A stretch of 64,000 nt of DNA, taken from NCBI GenBank assembly GCA_001724275.1, contig MEDZ01000011.1, forward strand, positions 18,918 through 82,917, written 5' to 3'. The notes beneath the pieces were generated by a model that had not been told where the DNA came from, made no database searches, and worked only from the letters and a program-made list of their open reading frames with translations. This document shows positions 45,877 to 53,085 of the stretch, piece by piece (the first letter of the stretch is position 1; each line of letters begins with the position of its first letter). The translations under genes and the position numbers were made by a program. The DNA comes from Gemmatimonadetes bacterium SCN 70-22 (GTDB lineage: Bacteria; Gemmatimonadota; Gemmatimonadetes; Gemmatimonadales; Gemmatimonadaceae).

Positions 45877-46162
45877 TTGGCGATCGATGGGTTACCAGCG
45901 CACGCGGAATGCGACCAACGCAACGAACCAGACTTGCTGCAGGGACTGGCGACCCCTCTCCTCGAATCACAGCGAGGGGGTGGGTCGAACATAGCCACTT
46001 CGCGGTCGCCGTCCAGAGCGGTGTTCCTGCTGACTCGGATTGGTAGTCGACACGCGAGACGGTTGGGAGGTATCGCCGCTTTGCGATCTGGCAGCGGTCC
46101 TCCCGAACGGGAAAGCGCCGTCAATGGCGAAGTTGCCATTGGTAGAAGCTTCGAGCACGCGT
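45877..46162. other. Leader-distal flank of the type III array
   Basis: 286 bp between the small beta-sandwich gene and the decayed repeat. No gene seen. Position 46092-46128 shows about half identity to the repeat (AACGGG core and GCG-CGTC positions) and would leave a 34-bp spacer before the next repeat, so it may be an even older, nearly erased repeat. Confidence 0.35.
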
Positions 46163-47055
46163 GTTTCGATCGCGTCGGGAGGGCAGCGACGTCGGTGGGA
46201 TACGGTACGGATGCCTTGATCCGATCACCAGCCAGTTTCAATCCCCTCAACGGGGCATCGACGTCGGTAGGATCAACGATCTGGACTACGACGCCAAAAT
46301 TCAGTTTCAATCCCCTCAACGGGGCATCGACGTCGGTAGGCTTCACACGAGTGAAGTGCAGTTCAAAACTCCATGTTTCAATCCCCTCAACGGGGCATCG
46401 ACGTCGGTAGGACCGACGTCAAACCTGGAGACCCAGCGCTACCGCTGTTTCAATCCCCTCAACGGGGCATCGACGTCGGTAGGACCGTGATCCACCGGAA
46501 TGTCGCAACTGGCGTAAGGTTTCAATCCCCTCAACGGGGCATCGACGTCGGTAGGAGCCAGGCCGTGACATTCTCGTGTAACAATGGGCTGTTTCAATCC
46601 CCTCAACGGGGCATCGACGTCGGTAGGCGGAGAAGCGGATGAACCCGAACAAGTTCACCACTTGTTTCAATCCCCTCAACGGGGCATCGACGTCGGTAGG
46701 GGCAAGAGGGGCTCGATATATATACCACCGCCGGGTTTCAATCCCCTCAACGGGGCATCGACGTCGGTAGGAGCCCTGGGATCGGAACGCGACGGCAAAC
46801 AGCGTCGTTTCAATCCCCTCAACGGGGCATCGACGTCGGTAGGCATGCAGGTCGTGTTCCCGCGGGTGATGTTTGCGTTTCAATCCCCTCAACGGGGCAT
46901 CGACGTCGGTAGGCGCCCCAAGCCGATTTGAGACTGCAAGTGATTGCGGTTTCAATCCCCTCAACGGGGCATCGACGTCGGTAGGCTTCCCGAGCAACCC
47001 CTCGCGAGTGCGAATCAGGTTTCAATCCCCTCAACGGGGCATCGACGTCGGTAGG
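46163..47055 (-). CRISPR. Type III CRISPR array: 12 identical 37-bp repeats plus one decayed repeat
   Basis: Perfect repeats start at 46235, 46304, 46375, 46447, 46519, 46591, 46664, 46735, 46807, 46877, 46949 and 47019, each 37 bp, beginning GTTTCAATCCCC and ending GACGTCGGTAGG, with a CCCC-TCAAC-GGGG hairpin. The 11 spacers between them are 32-36 bp and all different. A further repeat at 46163-46199 matches 28 of 37 positions and is followed by a 35-bp spacer; decay at that end marks it as leader-distal. Read on the minus strand each repeat ends GGGGATTGAAAC, giving the standard type III 5-prime crRNA tag ATTGAAAC. Transcription is therefore most likely leftward from a leader next to RT-Cas1. 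Confidence 0.97.
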
Positions 47056-47584
47056 GCCTACTGAATTAACAATTTACCATGCCGGAACAACTCGGCAATA
47101 CACGCCCAACAAGGTCGCAACTCACGGGCCGGCACCTCCTTGTCTGGTGTCCACAACGCGAGTTCGCAAATCCGCTCACAACGGCGCCACATAATTGACG
47201 AAGTCTGCATCGCCCGCATGCCAAGTCATTACCCGCCAATGCACTGACAGTTCGCAAGTCGAGACGCCGCCGCGAGGTTCGCCGCTGATTGCGAATACCG
47301 CTCGATCGAGATCGGTGATGCTCGCCCCGCAAGCTGATGGTGAACAATACGATCGGCCGCGCAGCACGGACTCCCAGGAAGCGGTTCCTCGCGAATCTCT
47401 CATGGCATCTGGCCTAAAACGGGATCTTCGAGCCGCTTCAGCCAGCTACCGGTGACGCGCACCACGCCGTCAAGGCACCCAAACCCCGATTCCGCAGCAT
47501 GTTACGCTCGTTTGCCCCCGCGCTCGCAAACCTGCCGTGCCGCGAAGGTGTCGCACGAAGACGGCAGAGAGACGTCTGCACGGT
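47056..47584 (-). promoter_or_regulatory. Probable CRISPR leader and promoter region for RT-cas1
   Basis: About 530 bp between the array and the RT-Cas1 start. The first 35 bases beyond the last repeat are the most AT-rich of the area (CTGAATTAACAATTTACC), as expected for a leader. Read on the minus strand this offers a TTAATT-type -10 candidate just before the first repeat. The rest holds no supported gene and must also carry the plus-strand promoter for the cas operon. Confidence 0.6.
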
Positions 47585-49903
47585 ATGACGACCCTCATGG
47601 AAGCCATCACCGACCCTGCGAACCTGCAACTGGCGTGGACGCACGTGCGGTCGAAGAACGCCGCCGGAGGCGTCGACGACATGTCGGTCGACACATTCGC
47701 GCAGCGCGCCGAACAGGCGCTGGAGGGCCTGCGCGAGGAGCTGCGTGCCGGGCAATACGTACCAGATCCCCTCCGCGAAATCACCGTCCGGAAACACGAC
47801 GGCAACGGCGCGCGACGTACTCTACGACTCCTGACCGTCCGAGACAAGATCGCCCAGCAAGCCGTCCGACTGGTCATCGAACCTCGCCTCGACCGAACGT
47901 TCAAGCCTGTCTCCTTCGGCTATCGCCCGGGCCGCGGTCCCGCAGCCGCCATCGCTCGGGTCAGAGAACTCCTGCGAGCCGGCGATGCTCCGTGGGTCGC
48001 GATCGCAGACATCCATGACTGCTTTCCGTCCATAGTACTCGATCGCCTGCTCGCCCGTCTCGCCGCCATCGTCCAGGATCCAGACGTCGTGCACCTGGTC
48101 GAGCTCTGGTATCGCATGGGCGCCATCGGATCCGACGGCGAATGGCACGACACGGAGAGCGGTATCTCTCAGGGGGCGGTGCTCTCCCCGCTTTTGGCGA
48201 ACCTCTACCTCGACAGCTTCGACCAGGCGATGCTCGCGCGCAAGGCGCGGCTCGTCCGCTACGCCGACGACTTCCTCATGGTCGCCGCGCGTCGCGATGA
48301 GGCCAGCGCCGAGCTCGACGCCGCGCGCGGATACCTCGACGGTCGGCTCGGCCTGCGGCTGAACGCCGACTCGGCAGTGTACTCGCTCGCCGACGGCTTC
48401 ACATGGCTCGGACTTCGCTTCACGGGACGCACCGTGGCCATCGACCCACAACGCCTCGACCGCGCATCGCGCACGCTCGATGCGTTGGTGGCGGCATCAC
48501 ACCGAATGCCGGTCGCCGAATGGGCCACCGCGTTCAACAGGATTACCGATGGCTGGCGCCGCTATTACGGCAGGGTGCTGGGGCGGGACGGTGTTGCACC
48601 GCTCGACCGCGTCGCGTTGAACGCCGCCGCCGTGCTCCTGAGGGCAGGGCGCGGCTCCGGGCGCCTGCGCAGCCTCGCCGAGGCAGCGGCAGCGGCGCAA
48701 GGTCTTTCCTTCCCGATCGACCGAAGCGCTGCCGAGCGACGTCGACTTGCCGGCGCGATTTCGCGCGGCATGGTGCCCGACGATGGCGTGCCACTGGTGC
48801 GCCCTGGCGCGGCCGCGCAACCACCAAGGCGATCGGTCGCCGCCGTCGTGCGCCGAAGAAAGTCGCAGACCCTGGCGAGTCGCGCTCCCGGCATGCACCT
48901 GCTCATCAGCGAACCCGGGAGCTTTCTCGGCAAGCAGGGCGACGCGCTGGTGATACGGCGAGCACGCAAGATCGTACTCCGCGCTCGGCTGGCCGATGTG
49001 CGCACCGTGTCGCTTGCCACGCACGGGATCTCGCTTTCTACCGACGCCGCCATCACCTGCGCGCAGCAAGGCGTGCCGCTTCTGGTCGTGGGGATGCAGA
49101 ACGAGCCCGTGCTCAGCATCACCCACCTGGGAGGGTGCGATGCGGGACTCGGCGTCATGCAACTCCGGGCCTCGAGCCATGAGGATTCGGCCATGCCTCT
49201 GGCCCACGCATTCGTCTCTGGCAAGATGCACAACCAGGCAGCGCTGATGAAATATGCAGGGAAATACCGCGCCCGGGCATTTGAGGACTTTGCGTGCGCC
49301 ACAGCGTCGTATGCCGACGACGTCCGTGCACGCCTGTCGGAGCTGAAGCGCCTCCCTTCGGCCGGCAGCCTGGAGGCCGCTCGAGCGCGCGTGATGGGCA
49401 TCGAAGGGCGCGCCGCAGCTGCATACTGGGATCTGTTTCGCCGTGCGCTTGGCGACCGGGTCCCCTTCCCGGGTCGCGAGCACCACGGGGCGCGCGACCT
49501 GGTGAACTCGCTCCTGAACTATGGCTATGCCATACTCCAGTCGCGCGTGTACCTCGTGATCCGCCAGGCGGGGTTGGAACCGCAGGTCAGCTTCCTTCAC
49601 GCGCCGCAACGTGGCATTCCCACGCTTGCGTTCGACCTGATGGAGGAGTTTCGCCCCCTCGTCGACAAGGTGGTGCTCGCGCTCTTTGGCCGGAAGCGGC
49701 GCTTGGGGATTGACGCCAATGGTCTGCGGACGCACGATACCCGCCGCCTGCTTGGAAGCGCGATCTCGCGACAGCTCGTCGCACTGGTGCCGTACCGTGG
49801 CCTGTACCAGCGGGTCGAGGAAGTGATGCGACTTCAGGCGCTCGCGATCGCCGGTCACGTCGGTGGCACAAGTCACTACCGTCCATTCCTCATGCGATGG
49901 TGA
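47585..49903 (+). CDS. cas1: Reverse transcriptase-Cas1 fusion protein
   Basis: 772 residues from ATG 47585 (an in-frame GTG at 47537 would add 16). Residues 1-340 are a group II-intron-type RT: NLQLAWTHVRSKNAAGGVD, LRLLTVRDKIAQQAVR, FGYRPGRG, IHDCFPSI, ISQGAVLSPLLANLYLD (194-210), the catalytic RYADDFLMVA with YADD at 226-229, and GWRRYYGRVLG. Residues about 430-772 are Cas1: MHLLISEPGSFLGKQG, metal ligands Glu607 (MGIEGRAAAAYW), His672 (FLHAPQRG), and Asp684/Glu687 (AFDLMEEFRP). Such fusions integrate spacers copied from RNA. No N-terminal Cas6 domain is present, unlike some RT-Cas1 proteins, and no cas2 is visible nearby. Confidence 0.95.
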   Translation: MTTLMEAITDPANLQLAWTHVRSKNAAGGVDDMSVDTFAQRAEQALEGLREELRAGQYVPDPLREITVRKHDGNGARRTLRLLTVRDKIAQQAVRLVIEPRLDRTFKPVSFGYRPGRGPAAAIARVRELLRAGDAPWVAIADIHDCFPSIVLDRLLARLAAIVQDPDVVHLVELWYRMGAIGSDGEWHDTESGISQGAVLSPLLANLYLDSFDQAMLARKARLVRYADDFLMVAARRDEASAELDAARGYLDGRLGLRLNADSAVYSLADGFTWLGLRFTGRTVAIDPQRLDRASRTLDALVAASHRMPVAEWATAFNRITDGWRRYYGRVLGRDGVAPLDRVALNAAAVLLRAGRGSGRLRSLAEAAAAAQGLSFPIDRSAAERRRLAGAISRGMVPDDGVPLVRPGAAAQPPRRSVAAVVRRRKSQTLASRAPGMHLLISEPGSFLGKQGDALVIRRARKIVLRARLADVRTVSLATHGISLSTDAAITCAQQGVPLLVVGMQNEPVLSITHLGGCDAGLGVMQLRASSHEDSAMPLAHAFVSGKMHNQAALMKYAGKYRARAFEDFACATASYADDVRARLSELKRLPSAGSLEAARARVMGIEGRAAAAYWDLFRRALGDRVPFPGREHHGARDLVNSLLNYGYAILQSRVYLVIRQAGLEPQVSFLHAPQRGIPTLAFDLMEEFRPLVDKVVLALFGRKRRLGIDANGLRTHDTRRLLGSAISRQLVALVPYRGLYQRVEEVMRLQALAIAGHVGGTSHYRPFLMRW

Positions 49904-50685
49904 GCATGCCTCGGATGCAAGCACGCACTAGTGCGCACGATAGGGACCTCCATAGGGAGATCTTCGAGGCGGCGTACCATGAGTGGGCAGAGCATGGGAA
50001 CGAATGTGCACCTGAGTACCATGTCGCGCGCGACCGACTATGGCTCCATCTGATCGGTACGGAGGAGGGGCCTGGTCTCATTGCTCGTTACGTCTACGCG
50101 CGCCTCGGTGAAGAAGACGAAGGGGCCAAGGACGTGGTGCAAACTGTGGCGATCGACATCGTACTCAAGACGAAGCTTTTTGCTCAACCGCCGTCGGCAG
50201 TCCGGTCATACCAGGCGCTCGCACTTCAGCGCGCCGAATGGCGCGTGAAGGACACTTTACGGCGCCGGGAGCGGGAGCCCATCGATCCGGAGGTGGATCC
50301 TGACGACTTTCCCACCTCCGAAGAGGGAGACTCTCGATTCACCGAGAGGCTACTGGAGCTGGCCGGCCTTGCGCGCGTAGCGGAGATGGACTGCCTCTCT
50401 GCGTTGGCCACGACGTCGCCCCCGCCAACGGCGCCTCCCGACGTCAACCGGTTCCGTGCTGCGCTCTACCATGGCCTTGCACGCGCTGGTCGGGGACTCG
50501 AAGAGATCTGCAACGACTGGGGGCGCGAACGACAGAGTGGCAGACGTGCCCGCAAGGCTGCGATCGATTTCATTCGCGATTGTCTCACCACTAAAGGTGA
50601 CGCTCTTGGGCTCTCTCTGGACGAGCGGCAGAAACTTTGGCCGCGGTACGTCGAGGCGCTCATCAATGAGGCGATGTATCGCTAG
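49897..50685 (+). CDS. ECF-type RNA polymerase sigma-like factor embedded in the cas operon
   Basis: 262 residues. Residues about 55-130 read like sigma region 2: LIARYVYARLGEEDEGAKDV, VQTVAIDIVLK, then AVRSYQALALQRAEWRVKDTLRRRERE, with the acidic AxDVVQ helix and the closing Arg-rich helix. After a Pro-rich linker, FRAALYHGLARAGRGLEEICNDWGRERQSGRRARKAAIDFIRDCL looks like a region 4 helix-turn-helix (EEI-x-x-x-x-G plus an RARKA recognition helix). Divergent, so the calling is by pattern only. It overlaps the RT-Cas1 stop by seven bases and is followed by an anti-sigma-like gene. Counterpart in known systems: CalpS, or RpoE beside type III-E genes. ATG 49906 is an alternative start. Confidence 0.62.
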   Translation: MVSMPRMQARTSAHDRDLHREIFEAAYHEWAEHGNECAPEYHVARDRLWLHLIGTEEGPGLIARYVYARLGEEDEGAKDVVQTVAIDIVLKTKLFAQPPSAVRSYQALALQRAEWRVKDTLRRREREPIDPEVDPDDFPTSEEGDSRFTERLLELAGLARVAEMDCLSALATTSPPPTAPPDVNRFRAALYHGLARAGRGLEEICNDWGRERQSGRRARKAAIDFIRDCLTTKGDALGLSLDERQKLWPRYVEALINEAMYR

Positions 50686-50698
50686 GAGAATGAAGACT

Positions 50699-51349
50699 AT
50701 GACTCATAACGATCCTGAAGCACCGTTCAATGTGTCGGCGGCGCTTGAACACGTGGCGCGGCAACACCGCAGGCGGCACGACCTGAATGACGAACAGCTC
50801 GTCGCCGACGTCGTCGACTACTGGTTCGGGGGGCTGGACGGCGTTCGCCTTCGCGCCCTGATAGAAGCGATGACGAACGATCGCCGCGTCTCCCGGTACG
50901 TGCTCGAAATCGGCGCCGCGCTTCAGCACGCAGGCGTGATCCATACGGAGGACGAGGCTGTCGTTCTGGAGTTCCGGCCGAGGAGTGCGCCCTTCGTTCC
51001 GGAAACGCTGGCGCTCGCCTCGAGTTCGACCAGCGTCGCGGCACCGGTGGAACTGCTGGACTCGAGCGGCTACCGGCTCAAGGTATATGTAGCGCGAGGA
51101 GTAATCGCCGCAACGCTGGCGCTGGGCAACGATCCTCCCGCCCCGGTTGCCGACGCCAAGGTCACGCTGCTCAGGCTCGCGACCGCGGACGACGCGACGC
51201 GCACCAGTTGGGAGGGTCGTACAGACGCTTCGGGGACAGCCAACCTGCACGGCGAAGCGCACCTCACCGCACCGAGCGGCGACGAGTACTACGTCTTCCG
51301 CGTGACGCTGCCCGAGGAACCGGACCTCGACGCGACGGTCGCGGAATGA
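50699..51349 (+). CDS. Anti-sigma-like protein with C-terminal beta-sandwich (CalpT-like candidate)
   Basis: 216 residues. The N-terminal 75 residues are helical and echo an anti-sigma domain: LNDEQLVADVVDYWFGGLDGVRLRALIEAMTNDRRVSRYVLEIGAAL, without the zinc-binding cysteines. A Ser/Pro-rich linker (about 95-120) precedes a beta-sandwich domain (LKVYVARGV, VADAKVTLLRLATA, TDASGTANL, YYVFRVTLPEE) like that of the 134-residue protein at 45472-45876. It directly follows the sigma-like gene and overlaps cas10 (ATGA). ATG 50699 is chosen because AGGAG at 50684-50688 is ten bases away; the ATG at 50690 is too close. No transmembrane helix, so it would act in the cytoplasm as a cleavable inhibitor. 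Function is inferred. Confidence 0.5.
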   Translation: MTHNDPEAPFNVSAALEHVARQHRRRHDLNDEQLVADVVDYWFGGLDGVRLRALIEAMTNDRRVSRYVLEIGAALQHAGVIHTEDEAVVLEFRPRSAPFVPETLALASSSTSVAAPVELLDSSGYRLKVYVARGVIAATLALGNDPPAPVADAKVTLLRLATADDATRTSWEGRTDASGTANLHGEAHLTAPSGDEYYVFRVTLPEEPDLDATVAE

Positions 51350-53085
51350 AGCGCTACATGGTGCTCATCGAGTCCTCGGGAAACCAGCGCTATATCTTCG
51401 CCACCGACAAGCGCCGCGAGAACGTCGGGTCGTCCGACCTAATCGAGCGCGTGGGGCGCGTATGGGGGCACGACGCCATCGAGCGCGCGGAAGCGCACGG
51501 CTACGACGTGAAGACCTTGATCGTCGCCGCCGGCAAGATCCTGTTGCACATCGATGACAGAGGCGCGGCCCGCGACATCGTGCGCGACGTGACCCTCGCG
51601 GCACTTCGCGAGGCGCCGGGGCTGGACGTGGCCGGGGTGATCCGCGAGTTCGACGCCGACGCACCGAACGGCATCTCCAACTCGTCACGCGCGGTGCATC
51701 GCGAGTTTCAGGATGCGCGCGCGCGTCGGCCCGGCCCTGAACACCGCTTTCTGCAACTGCCTTTGGTGGAACGGTGCAGTTCGAGTGGGATGCCGGCGGC
51801 ACGAATCGTCCCCGTGGGTGGAGGTCCCCAGCCTCGGTCCGCGGCTTCCGCCGCCAAGCTCGAAGCGGTGCTTGGGGGCGCCTACAGGCGGCTGGCCGCG
51901 AGTATCGGTGTTGACGAAGAGGCGCTCGCCACCAGGATCGTTCCGTGGCTAGCGTCGACGCAGGTCGACAACGACTACGACGACGCAGAGGATGACGCCC
52001 CCCCGCAGGACGATGGCGACCGCGAACACGTCGAGACGGATGGCGACGCAGTCGAGCGTGCTGCATGGGTTGCTGTTGTCCACGCCGACGGCAACTCACT
52101 CGGTGAAATCTTTCGCACGCTCGATCAACCACGCGACTTCTCCGACGCCGTCGATCGCTGCACGCACTGGGCCTTCGAACGGGCCGTGCGAGAGACATGG
52201 GGCAACCCGGACAATCGGATGATCCTCCCCCTGGTGCTCGGCGGCGATGATCTTACCGTGCTCTGCGATGGAGAACGAGCCCTCGACTTCGCGATCAGCT
52301 ACCTGCGTTGGTTCGAGGGCTTTGCCTCGGACGCCCATGAGGCAAGCGAGGACGCCGCAGCGCGGCTTTGCATTCAAGAGGTAGTGAAGAAGCACACCAA
52401 TGGTACGTCGCAAAGAATTACCGCATCTGCGGGCATCGCGATCGTCAAGCCGCACTTTCCATTCGCTTCGGCTCACGACTTGGCCAGCGGGCTGACCAAG
52501 TCTGCGAAGAGTGCCAAGCATTACCTCGGCATCCCAGCGTCGTCGCTTGATTTCCACATACTCTATGACTCGAGCATTTCCGAGCTCGACGCGATCAGGA
52601 AGCGTCTGCACACCGGCGAAACGCTGCTCACCGCAAAGCCGTACGTCGTGCATTCAGCGGCCCTGATCACGACGCTGAATGAAGAACAGCGCTTGTGGGC
52701 AGACCGTCACGATGTCGAGCAGCTTCGCCGTCGTGTCAATCTCATCGAAACAGGGCGCCTCGCGACGGGACAGGCGGCCCTCCCCTCGGCGCAGGTCCAG
52801 CAGTTGCGCGAGGCCATGTTTCGAGGGGTCGCCGACGCCAGCGAGCGCTTCAGCATCTTGAAAGCGCGACATGGCGTCTCGGGGGTCGCCGACCTCGGGG
52901 ACAGCCACGCTGCCGACGATCGGCATCCGCTGTATTGGGAGGAACCGACTATCGAGGCGGTGACAGCGGGAACGTCACAATCGATTCGGCGAACGGGAGC
53001 ACTCGATGCCATCGATGCCGTAGAGTTCCTCTCCAGCGACTCGGCTTCGAGTTCCGCGGCCATGGCGTTCGAGGCTGCGCCGTGA
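51346..53085 (+). CDS. cas10: Cas10 (type III large subunit), cyclase-type without HD domain
   Basis: 579 residues. The start MVLIESSGNQRYIFATDKRRENVGSSDLIERV is the first palm of the small Cas10/Cmr2 group. The second palm carries WVAVVHADGNSLGEIF (metal-binding Asp, 241-256) and the synthase motif GGDD at 299-302 (LVLGGDDLTVLCDG). ITASAGIAIVKPHFPF and SAKSAKHYLG complete the domain. With GGDD intact the protein should make cyclic oligoadenylates, matching the three CARF-type genes. No N-terminal HD nuclease is present, so target ssDNA cleavage by Cas10 is not expected. An Asp/Glu-rich loop lies at 210-235. Start overlaps the anti-sigma-like stop; stop overlaps the next RAMP start (GTGA). 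Confidence 0.92.
   Translation: MKRYMVLIESSGNQRYIFATDKRRENVGSSDLIERVGRVWGHDAIERAEAHGYDVKTLIVAAGKILLHIDDRGAARDIVRDVTLAALREAPGLDVAGVIREFDADAPNGISNSSRAVHREFQDARARRPGPEHRFLQLPLVERCSSSGMPAARIVPVGGGPQPRSAASAAKLEAVLGGAYRRLAASIGVDEEALATRIVPWLASTQVDNDYDDAEDDAPPQDDGDREHVETDGDAVERAAWVAVVHADGNSLGEIFRTLDQPRDFSDAVDRCTHWAFERAVRETWGNPDNRMILPLVLGGDDLTVLCDGERALDFAISYLRWFEGFASDAHEASEDAAARLCIQEVVKKHTNGTSQRITASAGIAIVKPHFPFASAHDLASGLTKSAKSAKHYLGIPASSLDFHILYDSSISELDAIRKRLHTGETLLTAKPYVVHSAALITTLNEEQRLWADRHDVEQLRRRVNLIETGRLATGQAALPSAQVQQLREAMFRGVADASERFSILKARHGVSGVADLGDSHAADDRHPLYWEEPTIEAVTAGTSQSIRRTGALDAIDAVEFLSSDSASSSAAMAFEAAP

Noticed and set aside
46161..46997. Open frames running through the CRISPR array on both strands
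   Set aside because: They encode the repeat (FNPLNGASTSVG and its variants) again and again; the array explains them fully.
47585..48600. A group II intron as the source of the reverse transcriptase
   Set aside because: The RT frame continues without a stop into a complete Cas1 domain, and no intron RNA structure or second copy was seen.
51346..51480. An HD nuclease domain at the start of Cas10 (GHD in VWGHDAIERAE)
   Set aside because: The His-Asp pair is isolated; the other histidines and the length of an HD domain are missing.
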